This document shows positions 9,951 through 21,933 of a stretch of 64,000 nucleotides of DNA, one piece after another (the stretch's first letter is position 1; every line of letters begins with the position of its first letter). The notes under the pieces are model-generated. The model was given only the letters and a program-made list of their open reading frames with translations. It had not been told where the DNA came from and did no database searches. The DNA is from Auriscalpium vulgare. Lineage: Eukaryota > Basidiomycota > Agaricomycetes > Russulales > Auriscalpiaceae. Both the position numbers and the translations under genes were made by a program. The stretch covers positions 434,001 to 498,000 of the forward strand of contig JAHBBC010000008.1 in NCBI GenBank assembly GCA_019915015.1, in the 5' to 3' direction.

Positions 9951-12900
9951 TCAAGGTCCTCCAAAAGGTGCCGACAAGCCTACGAACCCGTCCGGGATGG
10001 TTGCGAAAGCATTCAGAGGTACTGGAGGCAGCCCGCCGGGCACGAGGACAGGTGAGCTAGTCAACCCCGACTCGAAATCCTAGAATCGCATATTCAGCAT
10101 AGACGACTACAAGAACGAGGAGAGACATACATCGACATGCATGCTGGGCAAGCGGCTCGTATTCTGTCGCGCGCTGGGCTGCTGGCGGAGAGAGCGGAAG
10201 TCATTCGCGTTGTACGTCTTCGTAAGGCCCGTCACAGCAGGGCTCCGCAACAATGCTGTCGGCGGGGAGACAGTCACCAGGCCTAACACATTCTGTGTGT
10301 GCGGCGGTGTCCGCTTGGGTGTTGTAGGTGCTGCGATCTGTTCACGGAAAAGCGCGTCCACTCTGTGCAGCGACATCTTGACCTCGCTCGAGAGGAGCGA
10401 AAACGGCGGCACTCCGACATCTTCGGGCGCAGTGCCGATGCTGAGCCGAATGAGCTCAAGGCCGTCCTGCCGGACGCGCGGAAGTGAGACGAGTAGGTGG
10501 TCGCACAATTGCGAGAACGTGTCGCCCGAGATGCCTTTGAGCGTGGCGAGCTGCGGTAGGCCCGCATGCGAGCGCTGCACGAGCCACTCAAGCAGCGCAA
10601 GCACCGACTCCGCTTCTGACTCGAAGATATCGTCTCCCGGCGATGCGCAGATCGTGATGAGCGCCTCGCAAACGTCCGCACATAGCTTGTCCGGATCGAG
10701 CAGCTTGATCGGCACGACTTTGAGCGCATCGAGCGCGCGCGAGATGGTCGAGGAAAGTGGTGGCGAGGGATCCGATTGGTGCTGCACGGAGCGCAGGAAT
10801 GTGAGTCCGAGCGAGAAAGCTAGGTGGGGGTTCAAGTCTTTCAAGTCCGATGTGACGAGGGTTTTGGATATGCTGGCTTGCAGCGGCGAGAACAGGCGCA
10901 AGGAGAGCAGAGCACCCAGTGTAGAGGTGAGCAAGGCTGCCGGCTCTGCATTGGTCCCAACGTACTCCACCATCCGTCGGGCCGAGGCCGATGGCCCACT
11001 GGTCAAGTCTTGCAATACGCGCAACGAGCCCACGACCCCACATCTCCTCAACACCCGCAGATCCTCCGGTGCCGACGCATCTCCGAGGAGCTTCACGCTC
11101 GTCTGCAGCCGCTTTAGCTCTTCTAGCACCAGCCACTCGCCCACACCCAGAACGCCTTGATCCAACTCCGCCAGCCTTCGCACCAGGAGGACTTTGTTCG
11201 GTGGGTCGAGCAGGTGATGGAACGCCGTGAGGTCGGTCAACACGTGTGGAATCGCCTGGCGCACCCAGCCTGCATTGTCCACGGCATCCTTGACGTCCGG
11301 TAAGCTCGGTGAAGACAGGAAGTGGTCTATAAACGCAAGGATTCGATGAAGGTGTGAGACGGGGTCCCGATGGCCAGAGGGTGCGCCGTAGCGCAGCAGC
11401 GTCCGCATGATAAGCTCGCCAAAGGCAGGAGAACTTCCGTATGAGCGCAAAACAGATATGCTCGTCTGGCGGGTGGCCTGCGCTGCCGCAAATACATCAC
11501 TTTCACCTGCAAAAACCGCCGCCGCAGCTTCTGCACTCGAAAATAGGTCGGCGAGCGCCTCGACAAATGCGCGGGCCTCGCGGCCCGGGAGCGGATACAC
11601 CGGCACGAGCCGACCGAGCACGCCCATCAGGTCGTTGGCGGCGAGGAAAAGCTCCGCCAGGAGCGTATGAGACGCCGACGGGGGCACCCCAAGTCCAAAT
11701 TGGCTTTGTATATCGCTGACGAATGTCTTGAGCGCGTCTAGCAGATGCATCGTCAGCCCGTGTCCTTCCTGGTCCCACAGCACATTCAACGTGCGCCATT
11801 CGCCCTCCTCGCCCTCCTCGAGCTCCTGACCTATCATCGCGAGCGCGACGCGCAGCATCTGAACTGCGTGCGGTGTGAGAGGGCTCTCGAGTGGACGCGT
11901 GAGTTCTTCGACTGCACCCGGGAGTCCGTCGTCTGCGAGCAGCGCGAGGTCGCGCAGGTCTTGCCGCGCGTCGTCATTGATCGCGGAGAGTCCAGGCTGA
12001 AGGGAGAGTAGCGATTTGATGAGGTGGTCGGAGAGGAGGGCAGTGGGTGATGAGTGCGCGAGCGCATGCAGGATGTGCTCGGCGTGGATCCCGGCATGGG
12101 TGGGCGTGTCGTCGTCCATCATACATTCGAGCCGGAAGAGCATCTGGCGGAGTAGCAGGAGCTGATTCAGAATCTGAATGCATGGTCAGCCATACTGTCT
12201 GCACACAGGTCAAAAGATGAAGCAGACCTTGCGATATCCCTTCGTCTCCTGCCAAACCCTCATGACACCAAAACACCGCTCCCGGCAGCGCGGATTCGGG
12301 AGGCTGTCCGCCCATGCATACACGGCCAGTACACAAGCGACACCGATCCATGCACGCAGATACGCCACAAAGTCGTCACGTGTACCACTCTTCCCCGCGA
12401 GGATCGCACCTGGTATTGCAGGGTGCTCCTCCAGCTTCGTTACGAGATCACTGTGTGTGACAAACGCATGCAAGAGGACCCCAAATGCAGGCTCATCCGT
12501 GCCTATTTCATGCAGGAGGGCCGTCGCGCCGATGGGGCTTGCGTCCGAGTTGGAGAGCGCGGTAGATAGTTCGTCCCATGCCTGCAGTCTCTCCTTGAGG
12601 CGGTGTGCGGCGCGGCGCGTGTACATATCCGACACCGGATTGTGCTCAATGCTGACTAGCTCGGGGCCGAGGCGCGCATGGGCCAGGGCCCGCGCGACGT
12701 CAGGGTTCGCAGCGGCAATAAGGAGGCGGTCGAGGGTGTCTTCGTCCATAGTCGATGCATCGAAGACGTCTCGGATGTCGAGGCGGCCCTGCGCAGTCAT
12801 GAGGGGGACGTTTGTGAGGTAGAAGCGAGACTGCTCACAACGAGAAGACGAGAGAAGTCAGGATGCTGCGCCGCGACTTGGGAGAGGATACCTGACACGA

Positions 12901-14075
12901 GATATGCCTGAGTCTCACTCTGGCATTGTCGTCAGTAAGTCACGAATATACTAGCGCAGAGCGATCGGAGCGTACCTTCGGGCCAACTACGCCAACCACT
13001 CGATCCACAAACCCTTCTAGCACTTCATACGCCACATCGTCCGCCACGGGATGCCGGGTAACGCTCAGGGCATCCTCCAGATCAAAATCGACCTCCATTT
13101 GCACCACATCTTCTCCCTCCCCTCCTTCCCCATCATCATCACTCTTGTCCTCACCGCGACTCTTCCGCCCATTTTCGACTAGCCCGCTCAGGGTCAGATC
13201 CGGATGCAGATATGGAAACTGGGGCAGATCCCAGTCTTCGTTCTTCGGCTTGAGACAGAACATAAGCCGGATGACGAGCGGAAGAGGCGGTGCGTCAGGT
13301 ATGAGTTGCAGGAGAGCTCGAGCGAGCGCAGTGGGATCGGCGTGGTTTGCGGGATCGAGTGAAGGTGTAAGTGGCGTTGCAGAGGATGTGGGCAGTGGAG
13401 AGGGTGTATAGGATGTAGGAGGAAGCGCGGGTTCAGCGACGAGGTCGCCATAGATCGCCATGGAAAGCTTCTCGAAATTGCCCTTGACTATCATCAGGCG
13501 GGTGGCGAACTGTAACAAAATCGAAGTCAATAGAGTAGGCAAGACACGCGCAGAAAAAACGCGCCTCGTCACCCATATCAACTGCATAATCAACGTGTCC
13601 ACCAGGATAGGCGATGACGGACGGTACAAGCGCATTTGTCGCCTTGGCTCGTGGCTTCTGTGTGCCATCCGGCGCGACAGCAGCGGGTTGTGCGTTGAAG
13701 AAGATCTCCGCAAAGAACGCGTCCGGCGCGGTTTCCCTTGACAGCCAGACGTATCAGCGATAGGGAATACCGCACACACTGCAGCTGATATGTTGTCACT
13801 AGTAGGGTAAAGGCTCGCGACACAGAAGGGGCGAACCTTGTTCGTGCTGTCCCTCCCTTCACCAATGCACACGCATACCGTGCTCAACACCCATCGTGAT
13901 GTCGCATGTACTGCAACGGAGTGAATACTCACGAAACGGTGTCCTCGTCCTGGGCAAATGGTCGCGCATCCTTCGGAAACACGCGTACCGAGCGAACGCG
14001 CACTGGGACAGAAAAGCGGATCGCGGCAAGGCGGGAGGGCCCCGAGGGTGTCAGTGTACACCACTGCAATAGCAT
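9951..14075 (-). CDS. VIR: Virilizer/VIRMA homologue, m6A methyltransferase complex scaffold
   Basis: Exons read: 14075-13933, 13736-about 13573, 13509-12976, 12907-12839, 12788-12228, 12173-10131 and 10079-9951, about 1210 aa. The N-terminus (LTPSGPSRLAAIRFSVPVRV, then AFFAEIFFNAQP and IVKGNFEKLSMAIYG) matches the Virilizer N-terminal domain. The end, RQNTSRLPSMHVDDFESG, matches the hallmark QNTSRPPSMHVDDF motif of human VIRMA. Between them is a long helical-repeat region. VIRMA scaffolds the METTL3-METTL14/WTAP writer of mRNA m6A. One junction is unresolved: exon 2 reads ...GGHVDYAVDM in good frame, but the obvious donor GTGACG at 13572 leaves it one base out of phase with the next exon, so a non-obvious donor, an indel or a sequence error is possible there. 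A 196-nt intron (13737-13932) is long for this genome. Confidence 0.85.
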
Positions 14076-14246
14076 CGTAGGTCGATGCAAAGAGCACAAG
14101 TCGCAGAAGGTAGTGGTTAAGTTCAAGTTTGAAGTAATGCCAGCCTGAACTTGAAGGCCCGACTGAAGTACTTACATAAGCAAGCGCCCGCTCGTCGGAC
14201 AGTCACAAACTCAGGCTCATCTTAGTTTTGCCCCCTGCTAAACGGA

Positions 14247-14520
14247 CAAATGAACTCTGCCTACGGTGAAGGGCCAGGTGTCCTCCTCTTCGACAGACGA
14301 TCAGACCGTGCGGGCTATAGCCGAGAACATGACGATCATCCTACCACCCTCTAGGCTCTGACGAGATTACCGCCGCCCTCGTCGATGCCCTGCGGATCGC
14401 TGTCGCTCCTGGTAGCGAACCCACTTACTCTGAGCGCCCGGACTGGTTCCCCGACGGCGACTGGCCGGGCTTCAGGAGGTGTATCGTGCGACGTGATTGG
14501 GCATTTCGACGAGTACTTAG
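14247..14520 (+). pseudogene. CLLC family fragment
   Basis: A piece of the first exon of the CLLC family. It holds GAAGGGCCAGGTGTCCTCC (as in copy B), a block encoding ITAALVDALRIAVAPG, and SERPDWFPDGDWPGF, with deletions and frameshifts between them and no second or third exon. It lies in the space between the Virilizer start and the Sec7 fragment. Confidence 0.75.
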
Positions 14521-14701
14521 GTTCACGGTCGGTCTGTGACACTTTGACGATAGACTAATATTTAGTTGTCATTGAGTGCCCTTCCTGCGTTATTGCATGT
14601 GATCCGCTGTGCTCCGTCCATTCAATAACCTGCGCTCACTGACTGATGCGACAGGCGCCGGCATTGGCACTATTCCTACTGGCGCGTGGTTACATAGTCG
14701 T

Positions 14702-14785
14702 TTGTTATCTTCTAACTCAGATCTTATCTCGTTTCCAATCTATTAGGGCTATCGGATACAGTCTACAGCTTCGTGAACATGCCAC
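14702..14785 (+). promoter_or_regulatory. Orphan copy of the F-box promoter element
   Basis: The stretch carries GTTATCTTCTAACTCAG, ATCTTATCTCG, CCAATCTATTAGGG and then CAGCTTCGTGAAC, following the order seen before F-box copy 2 and the pseudogene at 22168. No F-box coding sequence follows: the ATG at about 14777 opens only a short frame and the end of the Sec7 fragment begins at 14852. It is read as a remnant of a deleted F-box copy. Confidence 0.6.
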
Positions 14786-14851
14786 ATGAGCAGGAGCAAC
14801 GATCTGTGTACGCACCGAGATCGCACCGGACGACTCGACTAAAGAATACAC

Positions 14852-15766
14852 TCACGCCTCCTCCTGAAGGTCAAAACCAACCGGCGCGGGAGCGTTCGCA
14901 ATGCCCGGCACCAGCGGCGTGGGGATAGTGCCAAGGCTCGCATCCATTTCATCCTGAATAGGCATGAGAATTTCGTTGTTCACGATGTCGTCGAAGAGCT
15001 CAGATAACATCTCCTCAGGAAGATTGTTGCCGTCATTGATGCCACTGTTGTTCCGTATGAATTCGGCCTTCGTCATGCGATGCTTGATTAGAGGATTGTG
15101 CGCGTCCGTGTTCAACATGAGAGTAGCCCACGAGAGAACGTAGGCAGCTTCTTCCACGTGAATGAGAATCTGCGACATTCGACGGATTGACCAAGGTTCA
15201 CTCACCGGCGTTGGCAAACGGTGTCGAAGCATTGCCCTCAATGTAATGCTCAGCGAACTTCAGCATGAACTGATCACTCTTATGCGCATCGCCTGGCAGA
15301 CGGAATGCCTGCAGGAACAAACGAAGACCTTCCACGAAAGTGAGATTACGCAGATCAATCATGTCCACGAATGCGTGCATGGTGACTATGTTGCGCTCGT
15401 CACTGCAATGGAAATATGAGCGGTAAAAACAAGGAAAAGAACAATCGACGCACGCCTCGCCAAGATACTCCGCAATCATGGCTTTGCTGAGCCCATCGGT
15501 GGTAACCAAGAATTTAGCAATATCCTGCGGAGAGCTGCCAGGGACGAGACCCATGTCCACGGCATATTCCAAGCCCTGTGAGGAAAGCAGTGAGCATGAG
15601 TACTCCGGTTCCTCCAATCGTATCGTACCTGCTCCGGCTTGTAGTTGAACTTCTTGATAGCCTCGAGCAGCGTGGTCTTGTTGTTTGGCGCTGTATCCGC
15701 TGGTGCTGGGGCGGTGGGCGTAGTCTCGGCGTGACGGTGAGACTGCGGTACATCGACGGGGACCAT
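14852..15766 (-). CDS. Truncated Sec7-domain (ARF-GEF-like) gene
   Basis: Exons 15766-15629, 15575-15454, 15402-15206 and 15150-14852 give 251 aa in consistent phase. From residue about 30 it is a Sec7 catalytic domain: LLEAIKKFNYKPEQ, TTDGLSKAMIAEYLGEA, LRLFLQAFRLPGDAHKSDQF, LMLNTDAHNPLI and FIRNNSGINDG. Sec7 domains load GTP onto Arf at the Golgi using a glutamic finger in the motif FRLPGEAQKIDR; here that Glu is Asp and neighbouring residues also differ (GDAHKSDQ). The reading frame stops at DLQEEA, where full-length Sec7/BIG proteins continue for over 1000 residues, and the DCB/HUS region before the domain is missing. Introns are kept, so it is a DNA-level partial duplicate, possibly still translated. 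Activity is doubtful. Confidence 0.85.
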
Positions 15767-16078
15767 GATTACCGGGTAAGAGGCGGGCGACTCAGTCGAC
15801 TATGGTCAACATTATGCAGGCGTTGATTGATTTGGAGTCAGGACGGCTTTGGACGGCGTGCAAGGGCAAAGTCGGTGCATCAAATGTATGTATGACAAGT
15901 ACTGGTGGCAGTTCAGAGGATGTGACTCACCGCGCGGCGACCGAGCTCACCGAGGCTCACCCTCTAGACTTGTCCTCAGCCTACTCGCAGCCCGCGCTTA
16001 CTCAATAATCGCCGAGACCATCATGAACGCGCACGGCCATCGACCGCATCCGAGTCATCACAACGACACCTCCCTCTG

Positions 16079-16287
16079 GGCTGCTCTTCCACGTCCTTCA
16101 ATGCGCAGGTCAACCCGAGTCGGAGTGTCGCATACTCAGACTGCGCAGAGGAACTTCAGTGAGGTCCCTCGGTCCGACCGGCGTTTCAGACAGTGATTGG
16201 CGGTAGCCTTCGAGGACGCTCAGCGTCTTTACAAGGGAACGACATCGTCAATTGACCCATCAATCTACTTGCCTCTCTCCAACCAAT
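16079..16287 (+). promoter_or_regulatory. Conserved upstream region of CLLC copy B
   Basis: The blocks CCACGTCCTTCAATG, GAGTGTCGCATACT, CTCGGTCCGACCGG and TTTCAGACAGTGATTGGCG recur in the same order upstream of copy C (20005-20196) and partly upstream of copy A. Between the Sec7 fragment start (15766) and 16079 I see no gene. Confidence 0.5.
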
Positions 16288-17733
16288 ATGCATGACCAAC
16301 TCTGCCTACTTTGCGCCATTCGCCCTGGGGAAGGGCCAGGTGTCCTCCTCTTCGAACAGGACATCGACCCCACCGTGCGGGCCATGTCCGAGAACAGGAG
16401 ATTCACCGCCGCCCTCGTTGATGCCCTGCGCCTCGCTGTCGCGCCTGATGGTCGACTGGCTTACTCTGATTACTCCGAGCGCCCGGACTGGTTTCCCGAC
16501 GGCGGCTGGCCGGGATTCGTGTGCTCAATCGCTATTGGGCATTTCGACAAGGACGGCCCGGAGCTGTGGAGATACGATCAGGCCACAGGCGCATCCCTCT
16601 GCCGTGATGGAAGAGATGTTCAGGTGCGACTTGCCCAAATTCACCTAGTCGAGTCTGGACATTTCACAATGCTTCATCTCACTGGAGCGGACGGAGAAGA
16701 GGAGGAAGAGGAGTTAGATGATGAACCTTTTACAACCGAGCCGCCCAACTTCGCGATCCACGAAGGGTGCTACCGGTGCTTGGAATCCTGGTTGCGTGTA
16801 TCCGGTCGGCCAAGAAATGGGCTGTCGTTCGCTGGCGAGTTCTATGAGCTTGTCAACTCTAGACTGCACCAAATTGGTACGTCGATTATTGTTGTCTGCG
16901 ATTCTCTTGGTAAATCATGTGCTGACCAGCAGTTAGATTCACATACGGGCTTACTTCCTGGCCTTCGTTATGCGGGAATGCGCAAAACGCTCGATGAGGT
17001 CCAGGACTCTGTACTTGGCACTATGCAGCCAGGCGCGACGCACACCTCCCACGCGATGAAGGCGGGTTTGCGCGGGAAGGATCTGATGCCTGCCATCGTC
17101 CGAGACTTCAAGGGCTGGAGATTCATGCGACCGGATGTGTAAGCCTCAATACCCTTCGTTGCGCTGTGGCAGTGCGTCTGATATGTTTGCCGCAACAGAT
17201 GGCCCGAACCGCCTTCGCAGACTCCTTCAATATATACTGTGTTTGCAGTCGAACCATCCGACTTGTTGCAGCAGCCGATGTTCCTCCGCCTTCCTCACGA
17301 ACTTTTCCTCGTCGTCGTCGATCACCTGCATGTCGCAGGCTTCATGTCGCTTTCTGCAACCTCCAAGTCGGTGCGGGCGGTCATATCCCGCCCAGACGTT
17401 GTCAATGGCTTCTTCCGATATAGAGTCGTCTCCCCGCATGGCCGACTGCACTGGATCCTTCCCTTGCGCTCTGTGCCTGATGAGTTTGAGCGATGCCATT
17501 CCACTGCGGCGAAGTGGATTTCCTCGGAGGACCCCCAGAATGTCACCGGCGCGCAGGGTCCCTTCGGCTCCCCCGATTTCCCGTACGGGCCCTTCGTCCG
17601 AGCATGCCTCGCGAAATCAAACTCGTCGATGAGGAATAGGGAGCGCATCTGGGGGATGGTGAAGCAGGTCGAGAAGATGTGGAGCGCATACCGCGAGCAT
17701 GGATACGAAGTCGAGAGGTTCTTCCATGATTGA
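16288..17733 (+). CDS. CLLC family F-box-like protein, copy B
   Basis: Exons 16288-16876, 16937-17138 and 17199-17733 give 441 aa. The first intron (60 nt) is a multiple of three and has no stop, so the frame also reads through it; the paralogues fix the acceptor at TTAG before ATTCAC. The domain order is as in copy A: MHDQLCLLCAIRPGEGPG, SERPDWFPDGGWPGF, EGCYRCLESWLRVSG, LLPGLRYAGMRKTL, FKGWRFMRPDV and the F-box-like LRLPHELFLVVVDHLHVAGF. The loop after FTAALVDALR is slightly shorter than in copies A and C. Function unknown. Confidence 0.8.
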
Positions 17734-20004
17734 TGTCTTGAATTTCGCAAGCGTCACTTCGATGTTGTACTTATCTCGCTTTCGCTTCTTGACAATCAGT
17801 CGATTGTCAATCCCCCTGGTCCGATGTTCTCTCCGGCCAAACAGAAGCCGTTTTGAGCGGATATACTGTCGACCTTGTATTGAACATGCTGACGACAAAC
17901 TACATAAGCGCCGACCATTCGGAATGCGCGCGGCGCGGCGGCCAACCCCCATCAGCGAAATGGGGAGCAAACGTCAAGCCCTTCCAAGGGTTTACAAGGG
18001 TCACAAAGGTCGCAAGGGTAAACGCGATTCCCACTGGGCTGTATTTAGACTGTCATATCACAAACCCTTGGCAAGGCTGACCAGCGAGTTGAAGCTTGTC
18101 AATGCGGGACTGTCTGACGAGGTCAGGGCAAGTGACGCACCGAAGTATATTTAGACTGTCAGTTCACAATACCGCGGCAAGGATGACCAGCACGTTCGCC
18201 GACGCACTGCCTGATGGACCTTCGTCAGTGCGTCGAAATCATGCACCGGCCACCTCCTCATTTGCTGGCCAATGGACTATTCAGATAATTAAACGATGGC
18301 AAAGGCAATTTTATTTTTGCTAATGTAGATACTACAAATATGTCCCAAGCACAAATGCCTGCCCCTGGACAGTCCAAACGGCCGCATCGAACCCGCAAAA
18401 TGCTGCACCTAGACGAAGCCGCATACGCCGCAGTATTACGCGACGTGCTCGCGGTATATAGTCTGGCCTCTGGCGCGCCTACGACACATATGCTGCGGTT
18501 GACGTACCCGGGTTCGACATGTCGGAGACGCTGCCGCGAGCAGCCGACGTGGCGGAGATCCGCCATCCGATGGCGTAGCAGGAGATAATTCACGCGCGCC
18601 TGGAAGCCGTAAATAGGTCAGTGCGTGGAGGGCACGGGAACTGAGGTGCCAGACTCGCCAGAGCAGGTTGCGCCGAAGGTAGACGCATTTCAACGGAATC
18701 CAACCCTGCAAATCGTCGAGGCGCTGTTAGGCGCGTGTCATTGCTGTCACTCCGAGCACAAGTACTGTTTGTCCGCACGTACCTTACAGTTGAACAGATG
18801 CACGGTCTTGGCCTATCCGCGCGCAGGTTGTCGAGATCGGAGCTGAGCTGCGCGCGAGCACATATGATAGGACAAGATACTGAGAAGTCACAAGTCTGAG
18901 GAAGTGATCGCAGTACCTACTGACGAGGTACTGACCTGGGAGAACTCGAGTGTTGGCGACGTTGGCCTGTGCACGGGCTGACGCGCTGACGTGTGCGACC
19001 GGGAGGAGATAGAGCGCGTGGGAACTATGTAGTAATACTCACACATGCTTCGCTGCTCAAACTCTTCTCCAGATATGTGAATGCTGACTTACGACGCTAG
19101 GGGACACGATCATCAACTGCGAGGACGATGGGGATGCATGAGAGGAAGATGGGAACGAGGGGCGCGGCTTTGCGGGTCGTCGTCCTTATGTAGTACGCCT
19201 TCGCCTCCATTCTACGAATTTATTTTCGTTCATCTTACTCGGGCTGCTCAAATCACCGGGCCTCCGAAGGTGCTTTCATGGCCCTCGAAGTGCCCATCTT
19301 GTGTCTGTGCTAGGTCCTTTCCAGTTTCCGACTCCATTCTGCTCGCAGGCTTCGTCAGGGCGACAAGAACACCGCGCTCGCGTGTAACCGTCGCTCAAGT
19401 CCGTCTTGCCCTCATGCCGCAAATCAAGTACGACAACGACAATTATGGATCATAATGGTTGATTCCCAGAGCCGTGGGGCACGCTTATTAGAAGGGAGAG
19501 GTGGCCCAGGCTGCTTACAGCTGCAGCCTGCCGCTAAGTTCTAACCTTCCGCGCAAGGGTGGCGGGCCGTGCTGTAGTGTTGTAGACATCGAGAAGCGAT
19601 ATGTTATCGAGGCTGCTACTAGTACGGCCTTTATGAGTTGATACAATGATGATATGATGATCCAAGGGATGCGTCTCCCTTCGCAGCTGCGCACACGGGT
19701 TGCCGACCAGTTGCCGACTATTGACAAATCCGGGCTGAGAACTTACATGCCTTCACAAGTGAAGTACAAGTGTGATAGAATTCCGTAGCGATTATTTGGC
19801 CAGCGCAAAGGACGCTAAGGACGCCGGCGATACTATAAAGCCTTGTACTGCCCTTGTAAACCTATGCAAATCGGTGCCAGCACTGTCACGTGCGGTACGG
19901 GCCGCAAGGTAATAACGGATGAACACTGTTTTGCTGATGCCAGCGCCCGCCGTCGACCGCACCCCCATCAACAACGACATTCCCCTCTGAACTCCATTTC
20001 CACG
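17734..20004 (+). other. About 2.3 kb without a convincing gene
   Basis: The open frames here (for example 18340-18588 and 19081-19455) show no recognisable domain, no paralogue in the window and no clear splice structure. The only structure I see is an imperfect direct repeat of about 50 bp, at about 18041-18092 and 18145-18197, both containing TTTAGACTGTCA and then GGCAAGG.TGACCAGC. The region is read as intergenic. Confidence 0.5.
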
Positions 20005-20196
20005 TCCTTCAGTCCACAGGTCTACCCGAGTGTCGCATACTGCGCAGAGTATATTCGATGAGGTCTCTCGGTCCGACCGGGGTTTCAGACGGTGATAGGC
20101 GAGGGCCCTCGACCCAGTGGCCGCTCAGCGTTGTTACAAGGCAACGACAACGTCAATCGACCCACCGACCTGCCCTCATCGCTATCTCCAACCAAG
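20005..20196 (+). promoter_or_regulatory. Conserved upstream region of CLLC copy C
   Basis: It shares CCACGTCCTTCAGT, GAGTGTCGCATACTG, CTCGGTCCGACCGGGG and TTTCAGACGGTGATAGGCG with the upstream region of copy B, and GGCCGCTCAGC with copy A. It shows that gene and upstream DNA were duplicated together. Confidence 0.5.
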
Positions 20197-21681
20197 ATGT
20201 GGGACGTACTCTGCCTACTGTGCGCCATTCGCCACGGGGGTGGGCCAGGTGCCCTCCTCTTCGCTGATGACATCGACCAGACCGTGCGGACCATGACCGA
20301 GAACATGTCGATCAACCTACCCTCTGACGAGATCACCGCCGCCCTCGTTGATGCCCTGCGCCTCGCTGTCGTGCCTGGTGAACTCGCTTACCCCGAGCGC
20401 CCGGACTGGTTCCCCGACGGCGACTGGCCGGGCTTCGACAGATCAATAGCTATCGGGCATCTCGACGAGGACGGCCCGGAGCTGCGGCGATACGATCAGG
20501 CCACAGGCGTATCCCTCTGTCGTAATGGAAAAGAGGTCCAGGTGCGACTGGTTGAAGTTTACAGTGCCACTATGTCTGGAATTTTCCAAACGCTTGGAGT
20601 GGACGGAGAAGAAGAGGAAGAGGGGATAGATGAAGACGGAGAAGAAGAGGAAGAGAGGGTAGATGAAGACGACACTATAGCAGCTGAGGCGCCTAACTTC
20701 GCGGTCCACGAAGGGTGCTACCGGTGCTTGCAAGCCTGGTTGCGCGTATCCGGTCGGCCAAGAAATGGGCTGTCGTTCGCTGGCGAGTTCTATGAGCTTG
20801 TCAACTCTGGACAGCACCAAATCGGTACGTCGCTTATCGTTGCCTACGATGTTTTGGTAGATCATGTGCTGACCAGCAGTTAGATTCACATACGGGATTA
20901 CTTCCTGGCCTTCGTTACAGTACGGGGATGCGCAAAACGCTCAATCAGTTTCAGGATACTGTACTCGGCACTATGCAACCAGGCGCCACGCACACCTCCC
21001 ACGCGCTTGAGGCGGGTCTGCGTGGGCAGGATCTGATGCCTGCTATCGTCGAGGACTTCAAGGGCTGGAGATTCATGCGACCGGATATGTAAGCCTCATC
21101 AACAATGCTCTGTGTGGGAATGCGTCTGATGAGTTTGCTGTAACAGATGGCCCGAACCTCCTTCGCAGATTCCTTCAATATTCACTTTGTATGCAGTCGA
21201 GCCATCCGACTTGTTGCAGCAGCCGACCCTCCTTCGCATTCCTCATGAACTCTTCCTCATCATCGTCGATCACCTGCATCTCGCCGGCTTCATGGCGCTT
21301 TCTGCGACCTCAAAGTCGGTGCGGGCGGCTATATCCAGCCCAGACGTGGTCAATCGCTTCTTCCGAAATAGAGTCGTCTCTCCGTATGGCTGCCTGCACT
21401 GGATCCTTCCCTTGCGCTCTGTGCCTAATGAGGTTGAGCGATGCCATTCCACTGCGGCGAAGTGGATCTCTTCGGAGGACCCCCGGAATGTCACCGGCGC
21501 GCACGGTCCCTTCGGCTCCCCCGATTTTCCTTACGGGCCCTTCGTCCGAGCATGCCTGGAGGAATCGTTCGATTCGATGAGGAATAGGGAGCGTATCTGG
21601 GGGATGGTGAAGAAGGTCGAGAAGATGTGGCGCGCGTACCGCAAGCATGGGTACAAAGTCGACAGGTTCTTCCACGATTGA
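20197..21681 (+). CDS. CLLC family F-box-like protein, copy C
   Basis: Exons 20197-20824, 20884-21088 and 21147-21681 give 455 aa, all in phase and at the same sites as copies A and B. It starts MWDVLCLLCAIRHGGGPG and carries SERPDWFPDG-equivalent PERPDWFPDGDWPGF, EGCYRCLQAWLRVSG and the F-box-like LRIPHELFLIIVDHLHLAGF. It differs by an expanded acidic tract: a GEEEEE(GID/RVD)ED unit of 36 bp is present twice at about 20608-20675, against one unit in the other copies. Function unknown. Confidence 0.8.
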
Positions 21682-21860
21682 TGTCTTAAATCTTGCCAGC
21701 GTCCGACGTTGTACCTCGCTCTCGTCGCGTGACAATCAGTATCTTGTCAATCCAACTGGTCCGATGTCCCGTCCGGTCAAACTGAAGGCATCGTGCTGTC
21801 GACCCGTAGTATCCCGGAGGCGCTGACGACGGGGTGAGCACACACGGGTTCTAGCTCGTG

Positions 21861-21933
21861 CGCTCGCAATCGTATCCCGCACGTTCGCCGGAAAGGCGGT
21901 ATATGGGTTTGCTGGCAGTTGTGAGGCGGGCAG
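21861..21933 (+). pseudogene. Second duplicated 3' end of MDM34
   Basis: In coding orientation the stretch repeats the last 20 or so codons of MDM34 (CTCGCAATCGTAT, then GCACGT.CGCC, then TATGGGTTTGCTGGC and the downstream GTGAGGCGGG), with indels that break the frame. The next bases (21956-22020) match the same MDM34-downstream DNA found beside F-box copy 2. It marks the edge of the inverted duplicated block. Confidence 0.65.

Noticed and set aside
10141..11160. 339-codon plus-strand frame
   Set aside because: It is the antisense shadow of the Virilizer exon 10131-12173, which is confirmed by the C-terminal PSMHVDDFE motif.
19081..19455. 124-codon plus-strand frame as a gene
   Set aside because: It has no domain, no paralogue, an odd Cys/Arg-rich composition, and no supporting splice structure.
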